Shown: positions 10,675 through 23,033, numbered from the stretch's first letter. The stretch: DNA of 64,000 nt from Bryopsis sp. KO-2023 (GCA_030272585.1 BSYQ01000007.1:4158001-4222000); one strand, 5' to 3'. A program made the numbers and translations. Notes: generated by a model not told the origin, from the sequence alone.

Positions 10675-12596
10675 ATGGCCGAAAACGAAGGACAGCTAGG
10701 TTACGACAGCGACGCTGGTCTCGACGAAAGTATCTTGTCGAGCGAACCCGCTATCAAATACAGCCAAACCAGAAATGCATGCGAAAATGTGGCTGCTGGA
10801 AGTCAAAACACGATCCAGAACCAATCGTTGGATATGTCAAACAATGGCGGGAGCAAGAAACGTCCCCACTTGAATGGCGGTGGTGGCAGCGCTATCTTGA
10901 AGGATGCTGAGACTCAGGAGAAGGCAGGCGGGTCCAGCTCAAGGAGGGAGGTTTTATCTTTCCTCACCTTGGGGGAAGAAAGATTCGATCCTGGGGGGAA
11001 TGCCAGAACAGAGCCAGTGCTCTATCGTTTTGGTTCACAGAGAGTTGAGACGTTCTCTAGCAAGTGCGAGGATCCAAGGGAAACGGCGAGCTGCCACCAA
11101 TTCTCGGATCCATCTGGGACTGACGATGCGGCTTTAAGAGAAACAACAGAGACAGGGCGATTGAACGTGGATGCAGACAGCTGCAGGAGCTCTGCAAAAT
11201 CTGTGGGAGCGATGGAAAACGACTGCGAACAGCAGGCTAACGACGGCAGCCAGCCAGCACCAGAGGCGTCTGACGATAGGGAACTCGACAAAGTTGCAGC
11301 AGACCCGTCTGTCATGCTATCGAGACTTGGAGCAAGGTTCACGTGCGGTGGCAAGATAAAACCAATTCAATCGAGCCGAGCTCTACAGCAAAGGCGAAGT
11401 CAGGAGCTGACCAAAAGCAATTCAACAGCTCATGCATTGAAAAGAGATCTGGAAGCAACGCGACGAGAAATCCTGGAGGCGATAGGAGAAGACGATAGGT
11501 CTCTCTCCGAAGGCTCCGTGGCGTCGTCTTTATCCTACACCCCATCGCAAATCGATGGTCTGTCACGTGTTCAGGAACATATGGGAAGCTACTTCCCAAT
11601 TCTACAAGCGAAAGGGTTCAAGATGTCGTTCCAGGTTGGAAGATGTTTGGAGCTCTACTGTGTTACGTTGCTCCACCCTAGCTGTTCATCGTGGTAATTG
11701 TTGTATCTTGGTTTTTCTCGAAGGAAGCGTTCTCCGTAGGACAGGAGCTCCTCAATAGACAGCGCAACAAAGGCAGCACAGTTCGATCGAGGACTTGCAG
11801 CCCCACGAGAAGTTTGTCCCCTACTAAATCACCCGAAAGGAAATCGAGGGTGTATCCGAGTGAGGGAAAAGGCAATCAGAGTGCAGATCTTGTCCAGTCG
11901 ACCCCTGAGCGCAACACAGAGAGGTACTTCAAGCACCGTTGGCTCTAGATTTCAAGCAGGCAGCTTTCTGAAGTAGTCCAAATTCAATGGTTGGCCTACC
12001 CCTTCAGATATCAGTCCGTTGTTTGCAGATTGTCCTCCAGAAGCTCGACACCCCCTGAGGTATGTGAATCGTTGGGACCACTATCCGGTGGAGACGACCG
12101 TTTCGTGGGGGAAGACCTGCCATCGATGGCCGAAGATGAGGAAAAAAGCCCATTCCCCATTCCTTCCAGCAACGGAGGTGGCGAAGTCTTTGAGCTCAGC
12201 CCAAGAAACTCGCTTAGTTCTTGCCCTACCCATGAACGCACTGAGTCTTGGAGTTCTTACCTCGGCGCTCTGAAGGATAATGAAAACGACGGCTTCAGCG
12301 CGATTCTGGATCACACGGATAGAATTCTGGATGACCACCTCGCCGCCTCCAATGCTCAGGAAATGCTTCCCCAGTATCAGGAAAAACTGAAACGTCTTAG
12401 CGACACACTTGGGCGGGCAGAGAGAGAATTGGAATCCAGGCAGCGGCATATTATCCGTCGGATCAACAAAAAGAAAAAAAAAGCGGCCAATGAACGCAGT
12501 TTGTTCCCAGAGTTCGACGGCAAGCCAATAAGCTTCTGGGTCCTTCCTCCCAAGGATAGAGGCCTGGACAGCAAGAGGACTGTAGGAGAAAGCTGA
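10675..12596 (+). CDS. Unknown Ser-rich, coiled-coil protein (575 aa)
   Basis: Three exons, 10675-11634, 11724-11923 and 12029-12596, join in consistent phases (0, then 2) to give 575 residues. The start sits in a good context (AAGATATGGCC). Most of the protein is polar and low-complexity, rich in Ser, Glu, Gly, Asp and Arg. There is an SPTRSLSPTKSPERKSR-type Ser-Pro/basic patch at the start of the middle third, which could be phosphorylated. The last 100 residues contain a charged coiled coil (about 'YQEKLKRLSDTLGRAERELE') followed by a poly-Lys stretch and an unusually hydrophobic tail motif 'GKPISFWVLPP'. I do not recognise the family. A cytoskeletal or nuclear scaffold role would be a guess. 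Confidence 0.7.
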
Positions 12597-13014
12597 AGCA
12601 GATATCGACATCCGCTCGTTCGTTTGTGTTTTTTGAGGAATCCAGGTTGATTTCAGTATTGTTGAACTGTGGATGCTTGGAATGCTGAATGCTGAGTACA
12701 ATGGGCCGTTGAGGAGAACTCGACTTGGAATCACATTCAGAATGTAGAATGAGAATAGGATCTCCAACTAAGCAAGGTCGGATCCCCCCTGCACGTGGCT
12801 TCAGACTTCCACATCAAACGCTTACAAAATTGTACATCCTTCCCAATCACTTGGGGTGCTTTCAAAAGTCCCAAAATCGAAACAAAGAGCATTTCACCAA
12901 CAAGCATCGGTGTTCTGAAAAATAGTGCCAAAAATATTGTGTGCCAACAAAATCGGAGCAAAAACATCTCCTGTAGTTCCACAAAATTATGTCATCGAGG
13001 CCACAAAATTACGA

Positions 13015-15276
13015 TCAAGCAGCAAAAACCTCAAATTTTGGGTCTCCGCCGATGAGTTGGATAGAATCGACGGCAGACAAAACCTGTAACCAGAACAGAT
13101 GTCTAATCATATCAAAAACCAATATTCATTGCAGGAAATAATATGAAAAAAAATGTACATTTTCTGTTCAACCATTCCAAACATTGCACAATTATTTTCA
13201 GGGGCCAGAAAAAAAAAAAAAAAACAGAACTCCACAGTGAGTATCAGTTCTAAAAAAAGGTTGACTGGGAAAATCACTGCATGATGGAACAATTAACAGA
13301 TCGTTGAATTAGATGGAATGGAATAGTATAGAATGAGTGGCGATTGGACTGTCAAGACGGTGTGCCAGTTTCTGGCAAGAACGACGTCTGGATTGAATCG
13401 GGATTAAATGTACAAAAACCAAAAAACACAACACAGAAACATATCCGACCTGCTTCAGTTCCTACCTTGTTTTTGGCATTTTCGCTGAACAGACACTCCA
13501 CGACCAAATCGGCGACGTCCTCTCTGTGAATGACACCGCACACGTGCAAATCCTCCGTCAGCACCCCACTGCCAGTCTTCGGCTGAGATTTCAAGCCTCC
13601 GGGTCGAACAATCACAAACTCCATCTTCGAACCCAGCTCCTGCAAACACACATCACATCAGCCCCTTGCCAAAACATCATTAGTAATGGGGGCATGGTGA
13701 CTGTGCATGATCCCCCCAATCTAAAAAGATTTCCCTGAACGACATAATGATGTAGAGATATCCTCATATTCAACTTTTGCACAAGCCATTTTCACTAACC
13801 CAGCTCTGCAAACACAAAAAACAATCAAAAACTATGACAGGACGCCTCTGTGTTTCTCATCTTACCTTGAGCCTCTCTTCCGCCTTTTCTTTTTCGACCA
13901 AAATATGCTTCAAATCGTCGTAGACTAGTTGAGGTGGTGCATCCTTCGAATCGCCTGCTCCAATGCTCGTGACAAGGACGAATCTCTTGACGCCTTTCTC
14001 AGCAGCAGCCTCGATCAAATTGATATTGCCGACGGAATCAGCCAAAGGGTTGGCAGGGGCCCCACCAATAGTCGAGACCACCGCATCGATTTCTTCGATG
14101 CCTAATTTATGCAAGCAAATTTGAATGGGGACTCTGTAGTCGGCGCATGTTGTGGGACTTGATTTTTTCTTTTTTTGAATTTGAGGGCTCTGGATCTTGA
14201 TACATTCGGAGATCAAGGGGGATCACTTCGCTCAGTGGCACTATGTTTTATGGTTTGATCCACTTTTTTTTTCTTTTTTTTTTACCAGTGTATGCAAGTG
14301 GAGGTGATGAATGGCACACATGTAAAAATTGAATTGCCACAGACATACACACACAAGGAGCCACCAGTTTTCATGACTGTCATGGTGTCGAGGGAAGAAA
14401 AAACTATCCAATGAGATGCCCCATGCATCAGAAATGTATGTCAGACTGATGGAATGAGCAAATGCATGGTGGGGAGCAAAACAAACAAACAAACAAACAA
14501 AGACATCATGGCTGGATTTTTCCACCCACCAGCGAAGGCTTTATCGACGGTTTCTCTGTCCATGGCATCGCCTTTGACCATGATGGCCATCATCCCTTCG
14601 ATTTCAGATTGGCGGACGTTTGAGCGCTGGAACATATACACCCAGGAGCCCATATCTTTCAGTCTCTTTGCAACCATCAGTGCCACCCCGCCTCCTCCAG
14701 CAACCAAGATACTGGCATTATCAGGGTCAACTCCTGGACAAGCAAATCTCCCCAGCCTATCATCAGAAAACAAACAGGGAATTTAATACAGGGAATAAGC
14801 TGTCTGGACGACAGCTAACCTTCACTGTGGGTTGGTTGAATACTGCGAGGGTTTCAGAATTCAGATTTACCTTTCAGATTTTTGGGCCAAACTACTCCCT
14901 CCCATGAACCCACCCATTTGCATTGATTTGGTGGTGGCCAAACCACATGATCGCACCGATTTCACAGTCCCTACTCGTGAAATCTGCTTGGAGGATTTAC
15001 CCCCAAAGGAGGCCCCTGAACCAGGAAATCCCAGGACTTCGATTTCAGTTGTTTTTTTTTCAAAAAGGATGGACAAAATACTCAAAAAAAAGCTCCCTTC
15101 TAAATGATGCTTCTGCTGAGGGTGTCTGTGGAGCAGATAAGTGTAGACATGTATGCATGGGAAGGACACAGCAAAATAGCCCTTGGTAACAGCACAGGAG
15201 TCTATGCTTTCGATTGCAACCGACCAATATGCAAGAACCCACCCGATCTCGCGCAAGCAATCTGTCGACTGAACAT
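13015..15276 (-). CDS. NmrA/SDR-type NAD(P)-binding protein, copy A
   Basis: Six exons on the minus strand: 15276-15225, 15015-14871, 14756-14530, 14101-13866, 13639-13466 and 13083-13015. Phases agree and give 300 residues. Residues 1-65 look like an organelle (probably plastid) leader: rich in Ser, Arg, Gly and Met, and poor in acids. From about residue 81 there is a Rossmann fold of the atypical-SDR/NmrA type. Its nucleotide-binding turn reads ILVAGGGGVALMVAK, and is followed by DAVVSTIGG, VKRFVLVTSIG and MEFVIVRPGGL, with a terminal PKFEVFAA. The catalytic YxxxK of classical SDRs is not evident (a QLVYDDLK segment lies in that area), so it may be a regulatory or redox-sensing member. Exon 1 could end 16 bases earlier. 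Copy B is about 90% identical by eye. Confidence 0.82.
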
Positions 15277-15444
15277 TTGGTCTTTACACTGCACGTCGAT
15301 CCGATCCTGAATCTGTTGGGCCAAATCCACAAGTCCAACTAGTCTACACGTGGTGTGGAATAGCGTACGGGAATGCTGGCCGTGTTTTTGTCCTCCAAGC
15401 AATTCCGATTTGTCCCGGATGTGACTCGTAGTTTGGAGTTCGAG

Positions 15445-15510
15445 ATGGGTAAGATGCCAGAAATACTGTCGAGATGCATCTCGACGACCATCGTCGAAGT
15501 CGAAGAAGAA
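15445..15510 (+). pseudogene. Truncated relic of prolyl 4-hydroxylase exon 1
   Basis: This matches the first coding exon of the intact gene at 18379. It keeps the start (MGK...), the SR/ST(P/T)IV segment and the final Glu-Glu-Glu before a GTGAGT donor. It has lost the central membrane segment and the residues after it (about 75 bases). The similarity continues into the intron and stops at about 15602, the duplication breakpoint. No downstream hydroxylase exons follow. Confidence 0.8.
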
Positions 15511-15603
15511 GTGAGTCTGGCGTGGGCGGCGCTGTGCCCTGGCGATATGTACGAGCAGGATTTCCCCTCGGATTCGTTTGCCTGAGTTTTGTATTGTGTT
15601 GAT

Positions 15604-16217
15604 GTATTGGGGAGATTCATCCATGAGGTGGAATACTTTGATTTCCTGTGGAACCTCTGGTGTGCAAACAGAGAAAAGCAGATTCATGTGCATGTGGAAG
15701 GGTCTATTTTAGTTCAGGAGTGTATGGGAGGTTAAGATGGAATATGAGGGAAAGGGGTGGAAACCATTGGATTGCCATGCATGGGTGCTACTGCCAATCA
15801 TGCCTGAAAAATGAGGACTGAGTTGAAAAATGAAAGGATGGGATTTGGAACTGTTTTGTTTCCTGTCCATTGCACATGCTTTCTTTCAGCTTGATCTGTT
15901 TTTCTGGTTTCTTCCACCTTTTTGTTCTGCTTTCATATTTCCGTATCTCGTGTTTGGTCGAGCAAGCGAGGTTGGATCATTCCCCCCCCCCTGAACAGGG
16001 GCTAAAACTTCCACATCAAATGCTTACAAACTAGACATCCTTCCCAATCAATTGGGGTGTTTCGAAAGTCCCACAAAAATTGAAACAAAGAACATTTCAC
16101 CGACAAGCATCGGTGTACTGAAAAATAGTGCCAAAAATATTGTGTGCCAACGAAACCGAAGCAAAAATATCCCCTAAAGTACCATAATATCATGTCATCG
16201 AGGCCAAGCGATTGTGA
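15604..16217. other. Junction between duplication units
   Basis: 15604-15968 is unique sequence with no supported exon. From about 15969 unit B begins, and this part is the 3' flank of the copy-B NmrA-like gene. Its counterpart in unit A is 12775-13014. Confidence 0.6.
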
Positions 16218-18167
16218 TCAAGCAGCAAAAACCTCAAATTTTGGCGTCCCAAAGAGTTGCTCAGAATCGACAGCCGATAAAACCTAACAAGCAAAGCAAC
16301 CAGAAGTGTCAATCATGTCAAAAAAATTTTTATTTACATTAGTGTTTTTTTTAATATTATTATTATTATCATTTATTGCCTTTTTCTTGCGATTAATATT
16401 ATGGAAAAACACCCCCTCCCCCTTTCTCTCCAACAATTCCAGACATCATTTCATTCATTTCCGGGACCGCAAACAAAACAGTGAGCTCCACAATGCTTAT
16501 CCATTCCAAGAAAACAAAACAGAAGCAAAAAAACAACACAGTTCTTACCTTGTTCTTGGCATTATCGCTGAACAGACACTCCACCACCAAATCAGCGACA
16601 TCCTCTCTGTGGACGGCACCGCAGACGGTCGAATCCTCCGTCAGCACACCGCTGCCAGTCTTCGGCTCCGATTTCAAGCCTCCGGGTCGAACAATCACAA
16701 ACTCCATCTTCGAACCCAGCGCCTGCAAACACACGTCACATCAGCCCCCCTTCCCAAAACATGATTAGTAATGGGGCTGTAGGTGACTGTGCATGATCCA
16801 CTCCATCTAATGAAATTTCCCTGAACGACATAACTGATGCATGCATGATGATGTAGAGATATCCTCATATTGAACCTTTCCACAAGCCATTTTCACTACC
16901 CCAGCTCCCAAAATACAAAAAAAAAAGTCAAAAACTATAACAGGACTCCTCTATATTTCTCATGTTACCTTGAGTCTCTCTTCTGCCTTTTCTTTTTCGA
17001 CCAAAACGGCTTTCAAAACATCGTAGACCGGTTGGGGCGGTGCATCCTTCGAATCCCCCGTTCCTATGCTCGTGACGAGGATGAATCTCTTGACACCTTT
17101 CGCAGCGGCGGCATCGATCAAATTGATATTGCCGATGGAATCGGCCAAAGGATTGGCAGGGGTTCCACCAATGGTCGATATCACCGCATCGATTTCTTCG
17201 ATGCCTGGATTATTGAAGAGCAAAAACCCACCCCAGCATAATTCAGAACAAAAGACACTCATGCATGCATAAGCACCCATCAGTTTTTCAGACTGTGGGT
17301 GTCGGGAAAACAAAAACATCCAAGCTTTGGGTGAAGGATTGCATAGATGCACGATGATGGGGAACAAATCATTCAAAAAGACGAATTATGGCTGGAGGGT
17401 GCCACCCACCAGCGAAGGCTTTATCGACGCTTTCTCTCTCGATCGCATCTCCCTTGACCATGATGGCCATCATTCCTTCGATTTCGGATTGGCGAGTGTT
17501 TGAGCGCTGGAACATATACACCCAGGAGCCCATATCTTTCAGTCTCTTTGCCACCATCAGTGCCACCCCACCGCCTCCAGCAACCAAGATATTGGCATTG
17601 TCAGGGTCGACCGCTGGACAAGCAAATCTCCCCAGCCTGTCATCAGAAAACAAATAGGGAATTGAATACAGGGAAAAAGCTGTCTGGACGACAGCTAACC
17701 TTCACTGTGGGTTGGCTGGGGACTCCGAATGTGTGCTTGCGAGGGTTTCAGAATTCACATTTACCTTTCAGATTTTTTGGCCAAATTGTTCCTTCCCATG
17801 AACCCACCCATTTGCATTGGCTTTGTGGTGGCCAAACCACATGATCGCACCGATTTCACAGTCCCTACTCGTGAAATCTGCTTGGAGCATTTCACCCCCA
17901 AGGAGGCCCCTAAACCAGGAAATCTCAGGACTCATGATTTCAGTTGGTTTTTTCCCAAAAAGGATGGACAAAATACACAAAAATGAGCTCCCCTCTAAAT
18001 GATGCTTTTGCTGAGGGTGTCTGTGAAGCAGATTAGTGTAGACATGTATGCATGGGAAGGACACAGCAAAACAGCCCTTGATGGAGAAGAGTCTGTGCTT
18101 TCGATTGCCACCGACCAATATGCAAGAACCCACCCGATCTAGCACAGGCAATCTGTCGACTGAACAT
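16218..18167 (-). CDS. NmrA/SDR-type NAD(P)-binding protein, copy B
   Basis: Six exons: 18167-18116, 17909-17765, 17636-17410, 17204-16969, 16722-16549 and 16283-16218. They encode 299 residues with the same intron positions and phases as copy A. The leader, the GGGGVALMVAK turn and the C-terminal PKFEVFAA are kept. Differences are scattered and mostly conservative (for example STIGG-T-PANP for STIGG-A-PANP, RFILVTSIG-T for RFVLVTSIG-A), plus one residue less near the C terminus. Coding frames are open in both copies while introns have drifted more, so both are probably functional. The gene lies head-to-head with the prolyl 4-hydroxylase, 211 bp apart. Confidence 0.82.
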
Positions 18168-18378
18168 TTGGTCTTCACACTGAACGTCGATCCGATTCGA
18201 AGGCCGCCAAATGCTCCACCAGATTCTGGATCCGTCGAGCGTGAATCCACAATTTGTTTGAAGAGTGAGACGTACGATAACGTACGGTAAAGTCGTCAGT
18301 CTCGGTGACGCCGCACGTGGTTTTTGCCCACCACGCATGTCCGATCGTGGTTTTTCGTCTTGGAGTTTGGAGTTCGAT
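18168..18378. promoter_or_regulatory. Shared divergent promoter, NmrA-like copy B / P4H
   Basis: Only 211 bp separate the two start codons on opposite strands, so both 5' UTRs and promoters must lie here. The region is GC-richer than nearby introns. A diverged copy lies at about 15277-15444 in unit A. No specific motif could be assigned. Confidence 0.6.
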
Positions 18379-20419
18379 ATGGGGAAGAGGTTTGGAATAT
18401 TCACGAGATCCGTCTCGACGCCCATCGTTTTCGGGCTGTGTGCCGTCGCGTTTCTATGCGGGCGCTACATGTCGTCGTTCGGAAAGATCCCCGATCTCGT
18501 ACCCGTCAGAGACGAAGAAGTAAGTGTGGCGTGGGCGGTGGTGCACCCTGGAGATATCTACGAGCGGGGTTTTCCCCGCGGATTCGTTTGCCTGAGTTTT
18601 GTGTTGTGTTCAGGACAGTCGATACCAAGAGACCGAACTGTTTGGGAATGAGCGCTCGAGAGATGGGGACGAGGAAGGTTTGTTGTTGGCTGCGAAAGAC
18701 GATCTGCCGGCGCCGTTGATTCCAGGAGAATCGGGGAACGATTTCTACACCAACGCACCTTTCCAGGCAATGCATCGATTTTGAAAAACATCTTTTAATT
18801 TTTTTTTCCAGAGTTATTTTTTTTTTTTTAAATTTGAGTAAGGAGTGATACTTATTCAAAAAAAAAAATCCATACCTTGCATGTATATGTCCATGTTTTT
18901 TTCCCTAAGGAGAAAAAAAAACTGTGTTTTTCAACTGTGATTTTTGTTTGTTTTGGGTGTTTATGTGCATTCTTCCGGGTAAACTACTCATTTATTTAAT
19001 TCATTATTTTTTCAAATTTTCATTATGATCTGGCTTTGATTTTCACAAATCATATGTTCGTTTCCACCGGTAGTCACTGGAGCATTTCATTTTCTTTTAA
19101 TTCGGTGAACACTGATTCTGGTCGGCTAATTTTTTTTAATTTTAAAAATTTTATTTTTTAACGTAGATATTGTCGTGGTACCCTCGAGTGTTGGTTTTCC
19201 CCAACTTTATCAACGATGAGCGAGCCGATTACATCGTCTCGATTGCGAAAAAGAAAATGCATCCCTCGGGGGTTGCCCTCCGAAGGGGCGAAACCGCAGA
19301 GAGTGTGGGAAATGTCAGAACAAGTTCTGGAACGTTTTTGACTGGATATGATGATCCGCAAGGTATTTGCTAAATGTGTGTAAGAGAGAAAGAATGTGGG
19401 ATTTTTTTTTTTTAATCAAGTTTTGGAGCGACTCAGCTGGTCTTTTTTTCAACTGATAACAATTTCAGGGATCAGCAACCCCGCCTATCTAAGAAATTGG
19501 AAAGATAAACGTATTTTGCAAAGAGATGTGCTTGAAGATTTTGGCCCGAAAACTGACGTAGGCCTGGCACTGTTTTGGAAGAGATCTGAACTGTGGTGAA
19601 AAAAAGTTGAAGATTTTATCGTTCGTATGGAGTTGAAAATGATTATTGCACTGGTGTCGACAGGTGTCCTCACGTGGCTGGAAAATAAAATTGCTCAAGT
19701 GACTATGATTCCAGCGGAGCATGGGGAGGTCAGTACTGACTGATCAATTTTTCCAAAGTTCGCAATATGAGAAAATCAACCCCCCCCCCCCCCTCCTCTC
19801 CAGCAATGCTACCACAAATCTTGTAGGAGGGCACTCTTCGATAAGCCAAGTATTACCCCTTGTACGAAACAAAACTGAAAATTTTCTTTTTTTTCCGTAT
19901 TTCAGTTGGGTTTTGTTCTTCTTGTGAGTGTGGCATCCACCCAAGAGATGGCGCAGTCGATATCACGACTGGGGCAGCAATTCCACTGAGAATGTGTGTT
20001 GGGTTGCTCGTTTCTTTTTTTTTTCCCAGGCATTCAACGTTCTCCGTTACGATCTAAACCAACGGTACGACGCCCATTATGATGTGTTTGACCCTGAATC
20101 CTACGGCCCCCAATCCAGCATGCGGATCGCCACCGTGCTCACTTACCTCTCCGAAGTCGAAGAGGGGGGCGAAACCGTCCTACCATTGGAAGGTGTCAAT
20201 GGGGTCTACCGTGTGTTGGAAAAGGATTTCTCTTATAAGGACTGCGAGCATGGGCTGCGATATAAGCCGAGAAAGGGGGATGCTTTGTTGTTCTATTCGA
20301 TCGCACCCAACGGGACGTTCGATCGGCATTCTCTGCATGGGGGGTGTCCGGTGACTTCTGGGGAAAAATGGGTCGCCACGAAATGGATCAGAGATAAATG
20401 CATTGGGGGAGGTTGTTGA
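18379..20419 (+). CDS. Prolyl 4-hydroxylase, type II membrane form
   Basis: A 2-oxoglutarate/Fe(II) dioxygenase that hydroxylates proline in secretory proteins such as cell-wall hydroxyproline-rich glycoproteins. Five exons (18379-18519, 18614-18766, 19167-19362, 19664-19728, 20030-20419) give 314 residues, the usual plant/algal size. A signal-anchor lies at about residues 14-33, followed by a stem. The catalytic domain begins at ILSWYPR and includes RRGETAESVGNVRTSSGTF and YGPQSSMRIATVLTYL. Iron ligands are His201, Asp203 and His288, with Lys298 for 2-oxoglutarate. The intron after 18766 starts with GC. An upstream in-frame Met at 18337 is possible, but the chosen start places the membrane anchor as in relatives. 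Confidence 0.93.
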
Positions 20420-20911
20420 AGGGTTGCCAGGAAACACATGCTATGGATCGATCGGTTCTTTGTCTCCTTTCTGTTTTTTTTTCTTTTTCTAATCGGGGGG
20501 AGGGGGGGGTAGCAGGAGCGAGGGGTGTTTGTAAGATATTTCAGGAAATATATCTTGTTGATATATTTGCTGGAGATCTTTTTCTGGGTGGTTGTGGAGT
20601 GTTTGTTAGAGCTTATCCATGGACTATTTGGATTGTTTGTAGGGATCAATTATTTGGGATGCCTGCTGTAGAGATGGATGAACCCTTCTGGGTTTCGGGT
20701 TTTGGCATGTGGGGGAATAAGAACACTCTGTGTTGCTGTTGTTAGACAAGGGTGGTCCATGGCCTGATGTTGAGTTCCCAATCTCGTTCATTCTCCTAAT
20801 CCGTTACAAGTGTGGGGGTTGCGTTGTACGATCGCGGAAGTTTGCCGCCAATAAATTCAGCTTCTGGAGGAATCGAAATGGATGATTTGTTCTTTGACCC
20901 CACACGACACG
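20420..20911. other. Spacer between P4H and CFAP161
   Basis: Holds the 3' UTR of the hydroxylase gene and the promoter of the next gene. There is a G-rich run near 20497-20511. No exon is supported. Confidence 0.5.
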
Positions 20912-23033
20912 ATGCAGTACTACACCAAACAACAGCTCCAGGGCTCCGTCAAGTTCGGACCGACGTGCCTGGTGGGAAATTGGAACGAAGATGTCGAGAT
21001 CCACAACACAAAGCTCAGGGATTTCCTCGCCAAGAAGGAATCGGGCCACCTCAAGCTGGACGAGTGAGTGTGAAACCCACAATGGTCGTCCACACTTTCA
21101 ACAAGTCAACACCAATGCTCTGCAGCGGGCTGTGGAGGAAATCCTGATCGTTATATTCGCTGGAAAGGGCCTCGACGGCTTTCTTGACGATTTTGGGCGA
21201 CGATTATGGAAAGCGGGGGGCAGATTTTGCGTGTGGTGGAATCTCTCGTTGTGGTGTCCCCAATTTCTTACCTCGTTGATCAACAAACCTAGAAATCGAA
21301 ATATTTGACAGTTTTCGAGTTTGGTGAGGTCTGCACTTAAAAACGACCGCCGCTTTCGCGTTCAGATTTCAGCTGCGCATGTCAATTGCTCTTCGGGATT
21401 TTGAGCTGACGAAAATCAAAGAGGACGAGTTCGTCCACTATGGAGATCTCATTCAATTGGGCAATGTGGAGAGCGGCGCTGTTCTGTGTGGGGACATCAA
21501 AGACAAGGTAAGGTCCCCTGTTTAAACAGAAAATCCCCAACAACGCTCCCCAAAATAAATTGGTTGCAAGACCGCTGTCCATCGGCGGCCCCCTGACCAC
21601 GAGGAAAAGGAGTGACGAGCTACAGGAGCGTATTGATCGTATCTTTGGCTTTGACTTGTTCAGTAGGATACAAGACCTGGAGAACGCTCCTGCGCCGTCA
21701 CGGCGACGTCTTCTTTGACGTTCCCATGCGCTCGCAACACTTTTTTGATCGCAAGATACAAGCCGAAGAGTATGGCCGTTTTCGACACCTACTATGACGA
21801 CATCCTCCGCTTCGGACAAAAACTCAGACTGATCGCGAATCCTGCGATCAACGACGAGCCTTTGGATGGCGTCGGTGGCCGGCGGCCGCTGTGCTTGTTT
21901 TCCCGCCCAATCTCGACGACACACAGCGCGAAGTACAGCCGCCACCAAGTCGTCGGCTTGACGTACAAGGTTGGATATGAGACGGTCTGGGAAGTGAGGC
22001 CAACGAACCCCGAAGAGTGGATCGTGTCTGAAGGGAGGGAGGTGCGGCCGTTTGAACCAATCACTCTGGTTCATTGTGCCACGAAGCAAGCCCTGAAGTT
22101 GGAGGAAGCGGGATATCCGAATGATTTCGGCGTCGAAATGGAAGTGTCTGCTCACTCCGTTCTATCCACAGCCAAAAGAAGCGTCCTGGTCAACAGCTCA
22201 GAGGTGAGCCTTGTTCCTTACCCAGCAAGCATAGTGGCACTTCCTAGAACACCACCAACGAAGCGCTTATCTTTCAAATTTTTTGGTGAAAACCTGATGG
22301 TTGTGTTTTGTTTTCCTTCAGGGTAAAATAAGGGGCTCGATTGACAAACCTGTCTCCTCTCCAAACCACTGGGCATTTGTCACAGGAGACAAAATCGAAA
22401 CGCTGCCTGAACCAGAGTAGGTTCAATCTCTTGAAACAAATCCCGTTTCAGCAACGTCCATGAAATTGATGGTGTGTGTAAGAATCATGACGGCGATTGT
22501 CTTGTGGTGGTGCAGGAGCTCGGCTTTGCTGGTTCAGGAGGTCTTGAACACTCTGAGAAGCGTCATTTGCGACTCCATCAATGGCCTGGCTGGGTTGAGA
22601 AAGAAGCTTTTGATGATGGATAAGGACGGAAGTGGATCCGTTGTGCAAGAAGGTATTGTTCTATCAACTCATCATCCCCAAAACTAGTCATCGAATTGGA
22701 AGACCTCTCCCCAGTTGCTTCACAGGAACTGACCCTCATTTCCCCCAAAAAATTAAATTTCTCTATCGAATTCTCACTGGATCGACCTTTCAAGCAGAAC
22801 CCTATTCTCGCTATGTGCATTTCCACATCTCGCAGGAAGACAATGAACCCATTGAATGTTCTGAATGATTCTTGTGGGAAAAAATCGCAGAGTTTCTTAT
22901 TGGACTGAGGAGCTGTGGAGCAGATGTCGACGAAACAGATTTACGATCATTAATGGATTTTTTTGCCGCATCGAATGCCCATCACATCAACGTTCGGGCT
23001 TTTCTGCACGAGTTGGAAATCATGGAGTCATAA
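20912..23033 (+). CDS. CFAP161: Cilia- and flagella-associated protein 161 with EF-hand
   Basis: CFAP161/FAP161 is a microtubule-inner protein of the axonemal doublet. Six exons (20912-21063, 21366-21507, 21667-22203, 22322-22416, 22516-22652, 22891-23033) give 401 residues in consistent phase. Family landmarks are visible: GNWNEDVEIHNTKLRDFLAK near the N terminus, HYGDLIQLGN, ARNTFLI, and near residue 300 NHWAFVTGDK (human NHWMLVTGN). After residue 309 comes an extension with a canonical EF-hand loop, D344-K-D-G-S-G-S-V-V-Q-E-E355, and a second, degenerate helix-loop-helix ending at the stop. The vertebrate protein lacks this tail, as far as I recall. An earlier in-frame ATG at 20882 is an alternative start. 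Its presence argues that the organism makes motile flagella. Confidence 0.9.

Larger units (their letters stand above)
12775..15603. repeat. Tandem segmental duplication, unit A
   Basis: The first copy of a directly repeated block. Homology with unit B starts around GGTCGGATCCCCCC / GGTTGGATCATTCCC and ends abruptly after TTTGTATTGTGTT, at 15602-15603. Exons, introns and flanks all match, so this is a DNA-level duplication rather than retrocopying. Unit A is about 180 bp longer than B, through small indels. It contains a complete NmrA-like gene and a damaged first exon of the prolyl 4-hydroxylase gene. Confidence 0.85.
15969..18613. repeat. Tandem segmental duplication, unit B
   Basis: The second copy of the block, in the same orientation as unit A and following it after about 365 bp. 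It contains the NmrA-like gene copy B, the shared promoter and the intact first exon of the prolyl 4-hydroxylase gene. Homology ends inside that gene's first intron, right at its acceptor (18611-18613). Unit B is therefore probably the ancestral context. Confidence 0.85.

Noticed and set aside
19489-19605. An extra exon between P4H exons 3 and 4 (open frame from 19,470)
   Set aside because: The flanking exons join directly in phase and the joined protein matches the family without an insert.
21382-22155. 257-codon minus-strand frame opposite CFAP161
   Set aside because: It lies opposite CFAP161 exons 2-3, whose sense frame matches a known family. The antisense frame is a shadow.
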